A stretch of 64,000 nucleotides of DNA from Janthinobacterium sp. Marseille (GCF_000013625.1 NC_009659.1:1240001-1304000), one strand, 5' to 3'; shown: positions 36,366-45,552, counted from the stretch's first letter. Numbers and translations: made by a program. The notes: generated by a model from the sequence alone, not told the origin.

Positions 36366-36908
36366 ATGCTTCGATCAGACACGCTTTTTGGCAAGCGAGA
36401 ATCCAATACGCCAAACCCTCCTATGAGCACAACCAACTCGTCCACCTTGTCCAGTTCAAGCACAGGCAGCTCCAGTTTTCCCAAGGCATCAACTCCTGCT
36501 ACCGGTTTCAATTCGTCGGGCGCAACCGCGAACCAACACACCAATGAAGTTGGCAGCAAGCTGATCGTCGGCCCCAACATCAAACTCAAAGGCGTTGAAA
36601 TCACTGATTGCGATACGCTGGTGGTGGAAGGCTTCGTTGAAGCGACGATGGATTCACGCGTGATCCAGATCGCAAAAGACGGTTCTTTCAAAGGTTCAGC
36701 CGGCATCGATATCGCAGAGATCCATGGCACCTTCGACGGCGAACTGACGGTACGCCAGAAGCTGGTGATCTATGCGTCCGGTAAAGTCTCCGGAAAAATT
36801 CGTTACGGCAATGTCGTGATTGAAGAAGGCGGCCAGTTGGCTGGTGACGTACAAGTTGGTGGAACCGGCGCCCAAGCGAAGAGCTTGTCCGTCGCAAAAA
36901 GCGTCTAA
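36366..36908 (+). CDS. Bactofilin (polymer-forming cytoskeletal protein)
   Basis: A 180-residue bactofilin. The N-terminal ~60 residues are Ser/Thr/Pro/Asn-rich and disordered-looking (TTNSSTLSSSSTGSS); the core from about residue 64 to 165 is the right-handed beta-helix (KLIVGPNIKLKGVEITDCD, then VVEGFVEATM, AGIDIAEIHGTFDGELTV, IRYGNVVIEEGG). ATG 36366 has CAGGAG ahead. Bactofilins form nucleotide-free filaments that localise cell-wall or signalling proteins; no LytM-type peptidase gene is adjacent here, the commonest partner, so the role is open. Confidence 0.9.
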   Translation: MLRSDTLFGKRESNTPNPPMSTTNSSTLSSSSTGSSSFPKASTPATGFNSSGATANQHTNEVGSKLIVGPNIKLKGVEITDCDTLVVEGFVEATMDSRVIQIAKDGSFKGSAGIDIAEIHGTFDGELTVRQKLVIYASGKVSGKIRYGNVVIEEGGQLAGDVQVGGTGAQAKSLSVAKSV

Positions 36909-36938
36909 TAGTTTCAGCAAGGTAATTGCCTGATAAAG

Positions 36939-36975
36939 CCCTCGCAGTGCCGTCAGTGGTGCTGCGAGGGTTTTT
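36939..36975 (+). terminator. Terminator after the bactofilin gene
   Basis: Nine-base arms CCCTCGCAG and CTGCGAGGG with a 14-base loop, followed by TTTTTG. Confidence 0.85.
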
Positions 36976-37072
36976 GCGTGCCTGCCCGGGTGAAGTTTCT
37001 CGCGATCAAGAAAGCCATGCGACAATAAGGTTTCCCGCTTGAACTGCAAGCGCTGTCATTCAGGTACCCATC

Positions 37073-37939
37073 ATGCATCCCGAATACATACTCAATCTGT
37101 CCTGCCTCGATCAACGCGGTATCGTGCAAAGGGTATCCGGTTTTTTGGCCGGGCACGGTTGCAATATTATTGAGTCTGCGCAGTTCGGTGATGCGCAGTC
37201 GCAACTTTTTTTTATGCGCGTTTATTTTGCCGCCGAAGATTCATCTGTCAACGATGAAGTCTTGCGGGCCGATTTTTCTGAAATGGCAAAGACGATGCAG
37301 ATGACATGGCAACTGCATGATGCGCAAAAGAAACCGCGTGTGATGTTGATGGTGTCGAAGATTGGTCACTGCCTCAACGATTTGCTGTTCCGTTACAAAA
37401 GCGGTTTGTTGCCTGTCGAGATTCCCGCCATTGTTTCCAATCACACCGATTTCTATCAACTGGCAGCGAGTTACAACATTCCCTTCCATCATTTGCCGTT
37501 GGCACCCGGCGCGTCGGAAGAAGCCAAGCGCGCGCAGGAAGATCGGGTACTGGAAATCGCGAAGAGTGCGGAAATCGACCTGGTGGTTTTGGCGCGTTAC
37601 ATGCAGATACTGTCACCACACATGTGCCAGGCTTTGCAGGGACGGGCGATCAATATCCATCACTCTTTCCTGCCCAGCTTCAAGGGAGCCAAGCCTTATT
37701 ACCAGGCGCATGAACGCGGTGTGAAGCTGATTGGTGCGACTGCGCACTTTGTTACCGGGGACCTGGATGAAGGGCCAATCATCGAGCAGGATGTGGAACG
37801 GGTGGATCATGCGATGAATCCGGCTACTTTAACCGCGATAGGGCGGGATGTGGAGTGTGTGGTGTTGGCGCGCGCCGTTAAGTATTTTATTGAACATCGG
37901 ATTTTGCTTAATGGGCATAAGACGGTGGTGTTTAAGTAG
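37073..37939 (+). CDS. purU: Formyltetrahydrofolate deformylase
   Basis: Hydrolyses 10-formyl-THF to formate and THF, balancing one-carbon pools and feeding formate to PurT. The 288-residue protein has an N-terminal ACT domain (YILNLSCLDQRGIVQRVSGFLAGHGCNI, in blocks LSCLDQRGIV and FLAGHGCNI; residues 1-85) and a C-terminal formyltransferase-fold domain with INIHHSFLPSFKGAKPY (catalytic Asn and His) and GDLDEGPIIEQD (catalytic Asp). The ACT domain usually senses glycine/methionine. Single gene between two terminators. Confidence 0.96.
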   Translation: MHPEYILNLSCLDQRGIVQRVSGFLAGHGCNIIESAQFGDAQSQLFFMRVYFAAEDSSVNDEVLRADFSEMAKTMQMTWQLHDAQKKPRVMLMVSKIGHCLNDLLFRYKSGLLPVEIPAIVSNHTDFYQLAASYNIPFHHLPLAPGASEEAKRAQEDRVLEIAKSAEIDLVVLARYMQILSPHMCQALQGRAINIHHSFLPSFKGAKPYYQAHERGVKLIGATAHFVTGDLDEGPIIEQDVERVDHAMNPATLTAIGRDVECVVLARAVKYFIEHRILLNGHKTVVFK

Positions 37940-38081
37940 GTTGGTTGTTGGTTTCGTTTTGATGTTGCTGATGCTGTTCGCTCTCCGTGGAGAAGTGCTT
38001 TGCCGGGCCACCCCCGGCAATCCAAGCCTGATCGAAGAAAGTACAGCATCAGCAGCACAGAATGGAAACCAAACAAGAAAT

Positions 38082-38110
38082 AAAAAAGCACGCATATAGC
38101 GTGCTTTTTT
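38082..38110. terminator. Bidirectional terminator, purU / carboxylesterase
   Basis: GCACGC-ATATA-GCGTGC stem flanked by A6 on the left and T6 on the right, so it can act for both convergent genes. The 140 bases before it (37940-38081) contain nothing I can name. Confidence 0.88.
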
Positions 38111-38127
38111 ATTGTCTAACCCGACGC

Positions 38128-38790
38128 TTAATTCAGAACGCGTTTAAGGAAGTTCGAAATATCATCCAGCTGCGGACCACATACCGAGTGCGGCATATTG
38201 TATTCATGCCATTCAACCTGATAGCCCAGTGCCTGCAACAGGCTCAGCGAACGTTGCGCACGGGTGATAGGGATGACCTGGTCGCCGCGTCCGTGGCCGT
38301 AATAGATAGGGATGTCTTTATTGGCTGCGCTGGCTTCGGCTTCCAGCGTCGAGTCGATTGGTACATAGCCGGACAGACAGAGCAGGCCACCGAGGCGTTC
38401 CGGGTAGCGCAGGCCGACCTGGAAGGTCATGGCGCAACCTTGTGAGAAGCCGGCGATGAGGATCTTGTTGGCGGCGATGCCGCGTGCTTTTTCGCGTTCT
38501 ATCAATTCATTGATCGAAACTTGTGATGCGCGCAAACCGGCTTCGTCTTCTTCGCGGCCGAATTCGGTGACGACGACGTCATACCAGGCCGGCATTTCGC
38601 GGAAGCCGTTGACGGTGACAGGAATTTCAGGAGCGTGCGGGAAGACGAAACGGATGCCGGGGCAGCCGCTCAAATCCAGTTCTCTGACGATAGGAACAAA
38701 ATCATTGCCGTCGGCGCCTAGGCCATGCATCCAGATGATGGAAACGGTTGGGTTGGGTGCGGTTTCAATTTCGACTGTTTCTAAGGTCAT
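38128..38790 (-). CDS. Carboxylesterase/acyl-protein thioesterase-like alpha/beta hydrolase
   Basis: A 220-residue serine hydrolase of the phospholipase/carboxylesterase (APT1/EstB) family. Seen: SIIWMHGLGADGNDF with the oxyanion block, nucleophile in GFSQGCAM (Ser about residue 116), catalytic Asp in YGHGRGDQVIP and catalytic His in NMPHSVCG. Cytoplasmic, no signal. It releases short-chain acyl esters or thioesters; the natural substrate is unknown. It is followed upstream on the same strand by mogA 35 bases away, but a functional link is not evident. Confidence 0.93.
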   Translation of the reverse strand: MTLETVEIETAPNPTVSIIWMHGLGADGNDFVPIVRELDLSGCPGIRFVFPHAPEIPVTVNGFREMPAWYDVVVTEFGREEDEAGLRASQVSINELIEREKARGIAANKILIAGFSQGCAMTFQVGLRYPERLGGLLCLSGYVPIDSTLEAEASAANKDIPIYYGHGRGDQVIPITRAQRSLSLLQALGYQVEWHEYNMPHSVCGPQLDDISNFLKRVLN

Positions 38791-38825
38791 GGTGTGAGTG
38801 AGTTAAGTACTGGAAGTGTAAAAAA

Positions 38826-39440
38826 TTATTTGGCCGGGCGGATCGCGTGCTTCGGACGCCAGGCTTTGCAGATCGCTTCATTGGTTTCAATGTAAGGGCC
38901 GCCCATCAGGTCTATGCAATAAGGTACAGCGGCGAAGATGCCGCCCACGATTTGCTTGCCGTCGGCATCTTTCAGGCCTTCCAGCGTTTCCTTGATGGAT
39001 TTCGGCTGACCCGGCAGGTTCATGATGAGCGCTGCATGATCGCTGGTTTCGCGGATGACGGTGACTTGGCGCGACAGGATCGCGGTGGGGACGAAGTGCA
39101 GGCTGATCTGGCGCATTTGTTCGCCGAAGCCCGGCATTTCCTTGGTGCCGACTGCGATAGTCGCTTCCGGCGTAACGTCACGCCGGGCCGGACCGGTGCC
39201 GCCGGTGGTGATGACCAGGTCGCAATGTTCGATATCGACCAGTTCGATCAGGGCCTTTTCAATTGCCGCCTGTTCATCCGGGATCAGGCGGGTTTCCATT
39301 TGCCACGGGCTGGTCAGGACAGAGGTGAACCATGCTTGCAGTGCCGGGATGCCCTGGTCTTCGTAGACGCCGCTGGAGGCGCGGTCGGAAATCGATACCA
39401 GGCCGATTTTCAATTCATCCGGGTTAGTCTTCTTCGACAT
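38826..39440 (-). CDS. mog: Molybdopterin adenylyltransferase (MogA/MoaB family)
   Basis: Adenylates molybdopterin before molybdenum insertion. From ATG 39440 the protein has 204 residues (ATG 39452 adds four). It contains the MoCF signature ITTGGTGPARRDVTPEA and GFGEQMRQISLHFVPTAILSRQ. Its start lies inside the 3' end of the preceding darP gene, 17 bases of overlap, so they are expressed together. MogA rather than MoaB is chosen because of length and the TGPARRDVTPEA motif. Confidence 0.92.
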   Translation of the reverse strand: MSKKTNPDELKIGLVSISDRASSGVYEDQGIPALQAWFTSVLTSPWQMETRLIPDEQAAIEKALIELVDIEHCDLVITTGGTGPARRDVTPEATIAVGTKEMPGFGEQMRQISLHFVPTAILSRQVTVIRETSDHAALIMNLPGQPKSIKETLEGLKDADGKQIVGGIFAAVPYCIDLMGGPYIETNEAICKAWRPKHAIRPAK

Positions 39441-40011
39441 CGTCTTCTTCATCCGTAGTTGATGCGGCAGCGGCGGCCTGCAGTTGTTTCAGGATCTGGA
39501 AAATTTCGCGATAGGCTTTCGGCGGCTTGTTCTCCGCCTGTTCCTTGCGGGCGTTGCGGATCAGGGTGCGCAAATGCTGTGCGTCCAGTTCCGGATTGTC
39601 TTCCAGCAATTGGGTCAGGGCCTTGTCGTCGGCCAGCAATTTGTCGCGTTTGCGTTCGATCGCGTGCAGGGCTGCGGTTTCGGATTTGGATGCGCCTTTC
39701 CAGCTATCCAGCATTTTCTGGATGGCGGCGATTTCGTCCGGTTCCAGCGTACGCATTTTTTTGCCGACGTATTGGGTCTGGCGGCGTCGTCCTTCGTGAT
39801 CCTTGATCAACTGGCATTCGAGGATGGCTTCACGCACATCTTCCGGCATCGGCACGCGTTTGACGCGGTCGCGGGGTTCGGCGATCAGCTCTTCACCGAG
39901 CTTTTGCAAGGCCGTCATTTGGCGCTTGAGCTCGGATTTTGATGGGCGTTCGTATTCCTGTTCGAATTCGGTCGACTGGAAGCCGCAGGAGCCTCGGTTA
40001 GGATTTGGCAT
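39424..40011 (-). CDS. darP: Ribosome-associated protein DarP/YjgA (DUF615)
   Basis: A 195-residue, highly charged, mostly helical protein of the YjgA family, implicated in late assembly of the 50S subunit. Seen: ERPSKSELKRQMTALQKLGEELI at the N-terminus in part, LPMPEDVREAILECQLIKDHEGRRRQTQYVGKKMR in part (VREAILECQ, RRRQTQYVGKKMR), and a coiled-coil rich C-terminus ending with an acidic tail (DEEDDVEED). Divergent from pmbA, the same neighbour as in E. coli, so synteny supports the call. Confidence 0.93.
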   Translation of the reverse strand: MPNPNRGSCGFQSTEFEQEYERPSKSELKRQMTALQKLGEELIAEPRDRVKRVPMPEDVREAILECQLIKDHEGRRRQTQYVGKKMRTLEPDEIAAIQKMLDSWKGASKSETAALHAIERKRDKLLADDKALTQLLEDNPELDAQHLRTLIRNARKEQAENKPPKAYREIFQILKQLQAAAAASTTDEEDDVEED

Positions 40012-40099
40012 GATCTGATTTGATAAGGCGTAGAGCCATTCTGTAAACGACTGCTATGATAACTGTTTTATAGGTATTTCCGAAGAAAACGACCCCCTC

Positions 40100-41464
40100 A
40101 TGAGCGAATCAGTGTTTATACATAGTCAAGATCAGTTAAAGCAATTGGCGCAGGACGTACTGCGTTATGCGAAGGAAAAAGGCGCATCCGATGCCGCCGT
40201 AGAGATCAATGAGGGCAGTGGTTTATCGGTTTCGGTGCGCAAAGGCGGCGTCGAGACGATAGAGCAGAATAAAGACAAGGGCATGGGCGTAACCGTCTAC
40301 CTAGGTGGCGACGGCCATGTACGGCGCGGTAATGCCAGCACTTCCGACTTTTCGCAGCAGGCGTTGAAAGACACGGTAGAGGCGGCGTACAACATTGCCC
40401 GTTTTACCGCGGAAGACGATTGCGCCGGTTTGCCTGAAGTGGACATGCTGGAACTCAATCCGCGCGACCTGCAATTGTGCTATCCGTGGCTGATTTCGAG
40501 CGAAGAAGCTGTAGAACTGGCAAAACGCGGCGAAGCGGCGGCTTTTGCGGTCGACAAGCGCATCACGAACAGCGAGGGCGCCAGTATTTACGCACAGCAA
40601 TCGCACTTTGTTTCTGCCAATTCACGCGGCTTTATCGGTGGTTATCCCTATTCGCGCCATACCATCTCGGTCGCACCGATTGCCGGCAAGGGCAGCAATA
40701 TGCAGCGCGACGACTGGTATTCGTCGATGCGCGACCCCAAGAAGCTGGCCAAACCGGAAGCGGTCGGCCAGTATGCGGCACAACGTGCACTGGCACGCCT
40801 GAATGCACGCAAGATTGACACCCGCAAATGCCCTGTCTTGTTTGAAGCACCATTGGCGGCAGGTTTGCTTGGTGCTTTCGTCCAGGCCGTATCCGGCGGT
40901 GCCTTGTATCGCAAATCGACTTTCCTGCTGGATTCGCTGGGCAAACCTGCGTTCGCACCACATGTGCAGATCGTCGAAGATCCGCATGTGATTGGCGGGG
41001 TCGGTTCGTCGCCGTTTGATGAAGAAGGTGTTAAGACCAGCCGCCGCGATGTGGTCAAGGACGGCATCGTGCAAGGTTACTTCCTGTCGACTTACTCGGC
41101 ACGCAAACTCGGCATGCAAACCACCGGCAATGCAGGCGGTTCACATAATCTTTCGATGACCTCGTCATTGACGAAATCAACCGATGATTTCAAGGCGATG
41201 CTGAAGAAGCTCGATACCGGTTTGCTGGTGACCGAGCTGATGGGCCAGGGTGTCAATTATGTGACCGGCGATTACTCGCGTGGCGCATCCGGTTTCTGGG
41301 TCGAGAAGGGCGTGATCCAGTACCCGGTCGAAGAGATTACGATTGCCGGCAACATGAAGGACATCTTCATGCAAGTGGTGGCGATCGGTGCCGATACCCT
41401 GGTACGCGGAACCAAGCAAACCGGTTCGGTGTTGATTGAAAATATGGTTGTTGCGGGTGGTTAA
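40100..41464 (+). CDS. pmbA: Metalloprotease PmbA/TldE
   Basis: Subunit of the TldD/TldE peptidase, which matures microcin B17 and degrades CcdA in E. coli; in most bacteria the substrates are unknown. The 454-residue protein has AVEINEGSGLSVSVRKGGVETIEQNKDKG in part (LSVSVRKGGVE), LIGGYPYSRHTIS-like middle, DEEGVKTSRRDVVKDGIVQGYFLSTYSARKLG in part (EEGVKTSRRDVV) and GASGFWVEKGVIQYPVEEITIAGN in part (GFWVEKG). PmbA itself lacks the zinc motif, which TldD carries; tldD is not in the window. Confidence 0.95.
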   Translation: MSESVFIHSQDQLKQLAQDVLRYAKEKGASDAAVEINEGSGLSVSVRKGGVETIEQNKDKGMGVTVYLGGDGHVRRGNASTSDFSQQALKDTVEAAYNIARFTAEDDCAGLPEVDMLELNPRDLQLCYPWLISSEEAVELAKRGEAAAFAVDKRITNSEGASIYAQQSHFVSANSRGFIGGYPYSRHTISVAPIAGKGSNMQRDDWYSSMRDPKKLAKPEAVGQYAAQRALARLNARKIDTRKCPVLFEAPLAAGLLGAFVQAVSGGALYRKSTFLLDSLGKPAFAPHVQIVEDPHVIGGVGSSPFDEEGVKTSRRDVVKDGIVQGYFLSTYSARKLGMQTTGNAGGSHNLSMTSSLTKSTDDFKAMLKKLDTGLLVTELMGQGVNYVTGDYSRGASGFWVEKGVIQYPVEEITIAGNMKDIFMQVVAIGADTLVRGTKQTGSVLIENMVVAGG

Positions 41465-41643
41465 TACGGCGTTTTCGGTGTATGGTTATACCAGTTGTTT
41501 ATAGCGTAAAGCAGGAAGATTTTTTCTACTTCGGGCAACTTACGTCACCCTTACAACTAATAATTTGAATGAGATTTAACGGCTGATTTTATCGGCAAGA
41601 AAATTTCAAATAGCTGTTGTCGTTAACCACTCCAGGAGACAAA

Positions 41644-42723
41644 ATGGAACGTCGTTCATTCCTTAAGAAAGCAGCAGTCGGTGCTACCGCAGGTGCGGTT
41701 GCCGTGCCTTCTTTCGCACAAACCAACCCGACGATTAACTGGCGTCTGGCTTCCAGCTTCCCTAAATCGCTAGACACGATTTACGGTGCAGCGGATGTAT
41801 TTACCAAACGTGTATCGCAACTGACAGATGGTAAATTCAATATACGTCCTTTCGCAGGCGGTGAGATTGTTCCGGCTTTGCAAGTGATGGATGCAGTTCA
41901 AGCAGGTACCGTTGAAATCGGTCACTCGGCTTCGTACTACTACTTCGGTAAAGATCCTACATTCGCATTCGATGCAGTTGTTCCTTTCGGCCTGACCTCG
42001 CGTCAGCAAACCGCATGGTTCGACCAAGGCGGTGGTCGTCAACTGACCCGCGAATTCTTCAAGGATTACGGCATCGTCAACTTCCTGGGCGGTAACACCG
42101 GTACCCAGATGGGTGGCTGGTTCCGTAAGGAAATCAAGGAAGTTAAAGACCTGCAAGGCTTGAAAATGCGTATCGGTGGTTTCGCCGGTCGCGTCATGCA
42201 ACGCCTCGGCCTGGTGCCACAACAGATCGCCGGTGGTGATATTTACCCGGCACTGGAAAAAGGCACGATCGATGCAGCAGAGTGGATCGGTCCTTATGAC
42301 GATGAGAAACTCGGCTTCAACAAAGTTGCGCCGTTCTACTACACACCAGGCTGGTGGGAACCAAGCCTGCAACTCTCGTTTTACATCGGCATCAAGGAAT
42401 GGGAAAAGCTGCCTAAGGCATACCAGGCTGCAGTAGAAGCCGCTTCCTACGAAGCACACGTCGTCATGCAAGCGGAATACGATGCACGTAATCCAGCCGC
42501 ATTGGCACGTTTGCTGAAAAACGGCGTCAAGCTGCGTCAATTCTCCAAACCAATCATGGAAGCTTGCTACAAGGCTGCTGTTGAAACGATGGATGAAGAA
42601 GCTGCGAAAAACGCGAAGTTCAAGAAAATCTATGAACCATGGAAACGCTTCCGCCAAGACCAGAACCAATGGTTCTCGGTTGCTGAAGTGCCTATCCAGA
42701 ACTTCATGATCGGCCGTAAGTAA
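41644..42723 (+). CDS. TRAP transporter solute-binding protein, TakP-like (2-oxo acid type)
   Basis: Periplasmic binding protein of 359 residues from ATG 41644 (AGGAGA ahead). The N-terminus is a Tat signal (ERRSFLKK, then a hydrophobic stretch, cleavage after FAQ). The core matches the TakP branch of DctP proteins: NWRLASSFPKSLDTIYG, GGDIYPALEKGTIDAAEW, GPYDDEKLGF and PGWWEPS, close to what I recall of Rhodobacter TakP, which binds 2-oxo acids with a metal ion. Codon use is AT-richer than the neighbours, typical of high expression. Partner membrane genes lie convergently at 42958-45249. Confidence 0.9.
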   Translation: MERRSFLKKAAVGATAGAVAVPSFAQTNPTINWRLASSFPKSLDTIYGAADVFTKRVSQLTDGKFNIRPFAGGEIVPALQVMDAVQAGTVEIGHSASYYYFGKDPTFAFDAVVPFGLTSRQQTAWFDQGGGRQLTREFFKDYGIVNFLGGNTGTQMGGWFRKEIKEVKDLQGLKMRIGGFAGRVMQRLGLVPQQIAGGDIYPALEKGTIDAAEWIGPYDDEKLGFNKVAPFYYTPGWWEPSLQLSFYIGIKEWEKLPKAYQAAVEAASYEAHVVMQAEYDARNPAALARLLKNGVKLRQFSKPIMEACYKAAVETMDEEAAKNAKFKKIYEPWKRFRQDQNQWFSVAEVPIQNFMIGRK

Positions 42724-42740
42724 TTCTTACTGTTTCAGTA

Positions 42741-42770
42741 AAACCCGCAGCCTGTGCTGCGGGTTTTTTT
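42741..42770 (+). terminator. Terminator after the TRAP binding-protein gene
   Basis: AAACCCGCAG/CTGCGGGTTT with a 6-base loop and a T-tract, directly after the stop. The 137 bases to the next terminator (42771-42907) hold nothing recognisable. Confidence 0.93.
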
Positions 42771-42907
42771 ATGTCTGCCTGAAACAGCTGTGCATGGCCC
42801 GGCATGTTGATAGGGGTATGAGAAGGGTGGTGCTACACGCCGTGTTAACCTGGCTGAGGCTGCTTGCGACAAGGTTGGTCAGATGTTGGCTCGCATGTGC
42901 TGCAGGC

Positions 42908-42940
42908 AAAAAAAATCCCGCACAAGCATCGTGCGGGATT
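42908..42940 (-). terminator. Terminator after the TRAP membrane genes
   Basis: AATCCCGCAC/GTGCGGGATT with a 7-base loop; read on the minus strand it is followed by eight T residues. Ends the dctQM unit. Confidence 0.92.
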
Positions 42941-42957
42941 ATCAGGGGAGTCCTGTT

Positions 42958-44649
42958 TTACTTCTTGGCTGGTTCGTCAGTCGAGAAGTTCAGTTGTGGT
43001 GCCTCATCGTCGCTGGCAGCAGGTTTCTCGCTACTGCTATCTGTAGCATCATCATTGCCATAATCGACGCTTTCTTCACCCATATCGATCTTCAACTCGA
43101 TTTTTTCATGCATATCGGTTTTCGATTCGACCGAGATCAGTTTCGGGAAGGCGATGATCAGCGTCACCATGATGACCTGGATCAGCACGAACGGTACCGA
43201 ACCCCAGTAAATATCCGAGGTCTTGACCTCTTTCGGCGCGACAGACCTTAAATAGAACAGGGCGAAGCCGAAAGGCGGATGCATGAAGGAAGTCTGCATG
43301 TTCACACTCAGGAGCACACCGAACCAGATCAGGTCGATGCCCATTTTTTCAGCTACCGGACCAACCAAAGGTACCAGGATGAATGCCAACTCGAAGAAGT
43401 CGAGGAAGAAGGCGAGGCCGAAGAACAGGATGTTGACTACGATCAGGAAGCCGGCAGTACCACCCGGTAGCGAGGTCAGCAGATGCTCAACCCACAAGTC
43501 ACCGTTCACGCCGCGGAAAATCAGGCCGAAGACGCTGGAACCGATCAGGATGAACATCACGAAGCAGGACAGGCGTGAAGTCGAATTCATTGCTTGCTTG
43601 AGCAAGTCCCATGACAGGCGACGATTCATGATTGCCAGCACCAATGCACCGAATGCACCCATACCGCCACCTTCGGTAGGTGTTGCGATACCGACGAAAA
43701 TGGTACCGAGCACCAGGAAGATCAGCGCCAGTGGCGGGATCAGCACGAAGACAACTTTTTCTGCCATTTTCGACAGAAAGCCCAGCTTCATGCGACGGTT
43801 AATGACGGCGACCAGGAATGCACCGGCAATACCGAGGGTCGCTGCGTAAATTGCACCTTCATCGGCATGCAGCTTGGGATTGAGGGACAACAGCAGCTCT
43901 TCAAACACGAAGCAGACGGCAACCGTAGCAATAATCAGCAAGAACAGCGATACCACGCCACTTTTGCCGTTAGGTTCACGCAGATTGCGGGCTTCCAGTG
44001 GCAGCGCAGGTACCCATTTTGGTCGCATGATGGAGATGATCAGGATGTAACCGGCATACATCGCGGTCAGCATCAGGCCTGGGCCGAATGCTGCCTGGTA
44101 CATATCACCAACGGAACGACCCAATTGGTCGGCCATCACGATCAGCACGAGTGACGGCGGGATGATCTGTGCCAGCGTACCGGAGGCGGCAATAACGCCG
44201 CTCGCGATCTTCTTGTCGTAGCCGTAGCGCAACATCACAGGCAGCGAAATCAAGCCCATCGAGATCACCGATGCAGCGACCACACCGGTAGTTGCCGCCA
44301 GCAATGCGCCGACGAAAATAACCGCATACGCGACACCGCCACGCAGAGGGCCAAACAGCTGGCCAATGGTGTCCAGCAGGTCTTCCGCCATCCCTGATCG
44401 TTCAAGGATCAGACCCATGAAGGTAAAGAATGGAATCGCCAGCAAGGTGTCGTTCGCCATGATGCCGAAAATACGATTCGGCAAGGCTTGCAACAGTTCC
44501 GGCTTGAGCAGGCCGAGTTCAATGCCCATCAAGCCAAAGAACAAGCCGTTTGCGGCCAATGAAAAAGCAACCGGGAAACCTGATAGCAGGAATACCACGA
44601 GCGCGCCGAACATGATCGGCGCCATATTCGCAATGAGAAATTCAGTCAT
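42958..44649 (-). CDS. TRAP transporter large permease (DctM/TakM-like), extended C-terminus
   Basis: Large membrane subunit of 563 residues, against about 430 for a standard DctM. Family blocks: GFPVAFSLAANGLFFGLMG, GRSVGDMYQAAFGPGL and a run of helices matching the 12-TM permease. The excess has two parts: an insertion near residues 215-300 and a highly charged C-terminal tail of about 50 residues (KIDMGEESVDYGND, then SDDEAPQLNF) after the last helix. The long form is usual for the 2-oxo-acid/mannitol branch with TakP-type binding proteins. It follows dctQ by 15 bases. Confidence 0.92.
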   Translation of the reverse strand: MTEFLIANMAPIMFGALVVFLLSGFPVAFSLAANGLFFGLMGIELGLLKPELLQALPNRIFGIMANDTLLAIPFFTFMGLILERSGMAEDLLDTIGQLFGPLRGGVAYAVIFVGALLAATTGVVAASVISMGLISLPVMLRYGYDKKIASGVIAASGTLAQIIPPSLVLIVMADQLGRSVGDMYQAAFGPGLMLTAMYAGYILIISIMRPKWVPALPLEARNLREPNGKSGVVSLFLLIIATVAVCFVFEELLLSLNPKLHADEGAIYAATLGIAGAFLVAVINRRMKLGFLSKMAEKVVFVLIPPLALIFLVLGTIFVGIATPTEGGGMGAFGALVLAIMNRRLSWDLLKQAMNSTSRLSCFVMFILIGSSVFGLIFRGVNGDLWVEHLLTSLPGGTAGFLIVVNILFFGLAFFLDFFELAFILVPLVGPVAEKMGIDLIWFGVLLSVNMQTSFMHPPFGFALFYLRSVAPKEVKTSDIYWGSVPFVLIQVIMVTLIIAFPKLISVESKTDMHEKIELKIDMGEESVDYGNDDATDSSSEKPAASDDEAPQLNFSTDEPAKK

Positions 44650-44664
44650 GTTTGTTCCTGGCGA

Positions 44665-45249
44665 TCAGTTAAGTTTGTTCGCAGCTTTGATCGCCGCAAT
44701 TTCTTCTTCCGGAGTAGCGGCCTGTTTTTCAAAGGCGCTGGCAGGGACCACACCTTTCAGGTAACCGATCCGTTTGATGATTTCCGATACGCCCTGCAGG
44801 GCCAGCAATACGAAGCCGATCGGGATCAGCAATTTCGCAGGCCAGACGATGAGGCCGCCGGCATTGCTGGAAACTTCCTGGTTTTCGATCGAAATCAGCG
44901 CGTAAGGCGTGGAGTAGTACAAGATCAGCAAAGTCGCTGGCATCAGGAACAGCAGGAAGCCGAGCAAATCGATCCAGACTTGTGTACGTTTCGAAAAACG
45001 GCCCACGATCACGTCGATACGCACGTGTTCATTGCGGCGCAGGGTGTACGACGTCGCCAGCAAAAAGATGGCACCAAACAAATACCACTGGATTTCGAGC
45101 CAGCCATTCGAGCTGATATTGAAGAGATAACGAACTACCGCATTACCGGTACAGATAATGACGGCGAGTAATAGGGCCCAGCTGATACCGTGGCCTATTT
45201 TTTCATTGAGGGCATCAATGAATCGCGATAGCGATAGCAAAAAAGACAT
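44665..45249 (-). CDS. TRAP transporter small permease (DctQ/TakQ-like)
   Basis: Small four-helix membrane subunit of 194 residues: LNEKIGHGISWALLLAVIICTGNAVVRYLF as first helix region (ISWALLLAVIICTGNAVVR), EIQWYLFGAIFLLATSYTLRRNEHVRIDV in part (WYLFGAIFLLATSYTLRRNEH), and two more helices. The conserved E-x-QW-x-F and R-x-x-x-H-x-R-x-D motif of DctQ are present. GGAG lies upstream of the start. Co-transcribed with dctM. Confidence 0.92.
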   Translation of the reverse strand: MSFLLSLSRFIDALNEKIGHGISWALLLAVIICTGNAVVRYLFNISSNGWLEIQWYLFGAIFLLATSYTLRRNEHVRIDVIVGRFSKRTQVWIDLLGFLLFLMPATLLILYYSTPYALISIENQEVSSNAGGLIVWPAKLLIPIGFVLLALQGVSEIIKRIGYLKGVVPASAFEKQAATPEEEIAAIKAANKLN

Positions 45250-45552
45250 TATTTTTGTCTCCAGATTGATTTTGAATGAAGCACGTGCGCATGCCCCTGT
45301 TTTTAAATGCCTGCGAAGATGCTTTTTATTGCCATGTGAGTATAAGTCATATCAGTTGACGCCTATGTTACGAAAGCGTTTTTTAACACGTACACACATA
45401 TCCCATTTTCACAAGGCAGCACGATACAGCGCCTAGCTGACACGAACATTACGGAAGACGGAAATTATGAGATTTTTCAGAGGGAAATGAGCACATAAAG
45501 CCCCTACAAAAAATGGGTTATGTGATGCCCTGAAATGAATACGGCCGACTAC
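45250..45552. other. Gene-free promoter region of the dctQM unit
   Basis: No gene in about 300 bases between dctQ and the argH terminator. The part near dctQ should contain the minus-strand promoter; the middle is T-rich on the plus strand. No clear operator symmetry was found. Confidence 0.5.

Noticed and set aside
36173..36547. 124-residue open frame before and across the bactofilin start
   Set aside because: It overlaps the bactofilin coding region in another frame, has no ribosome site and no domain.
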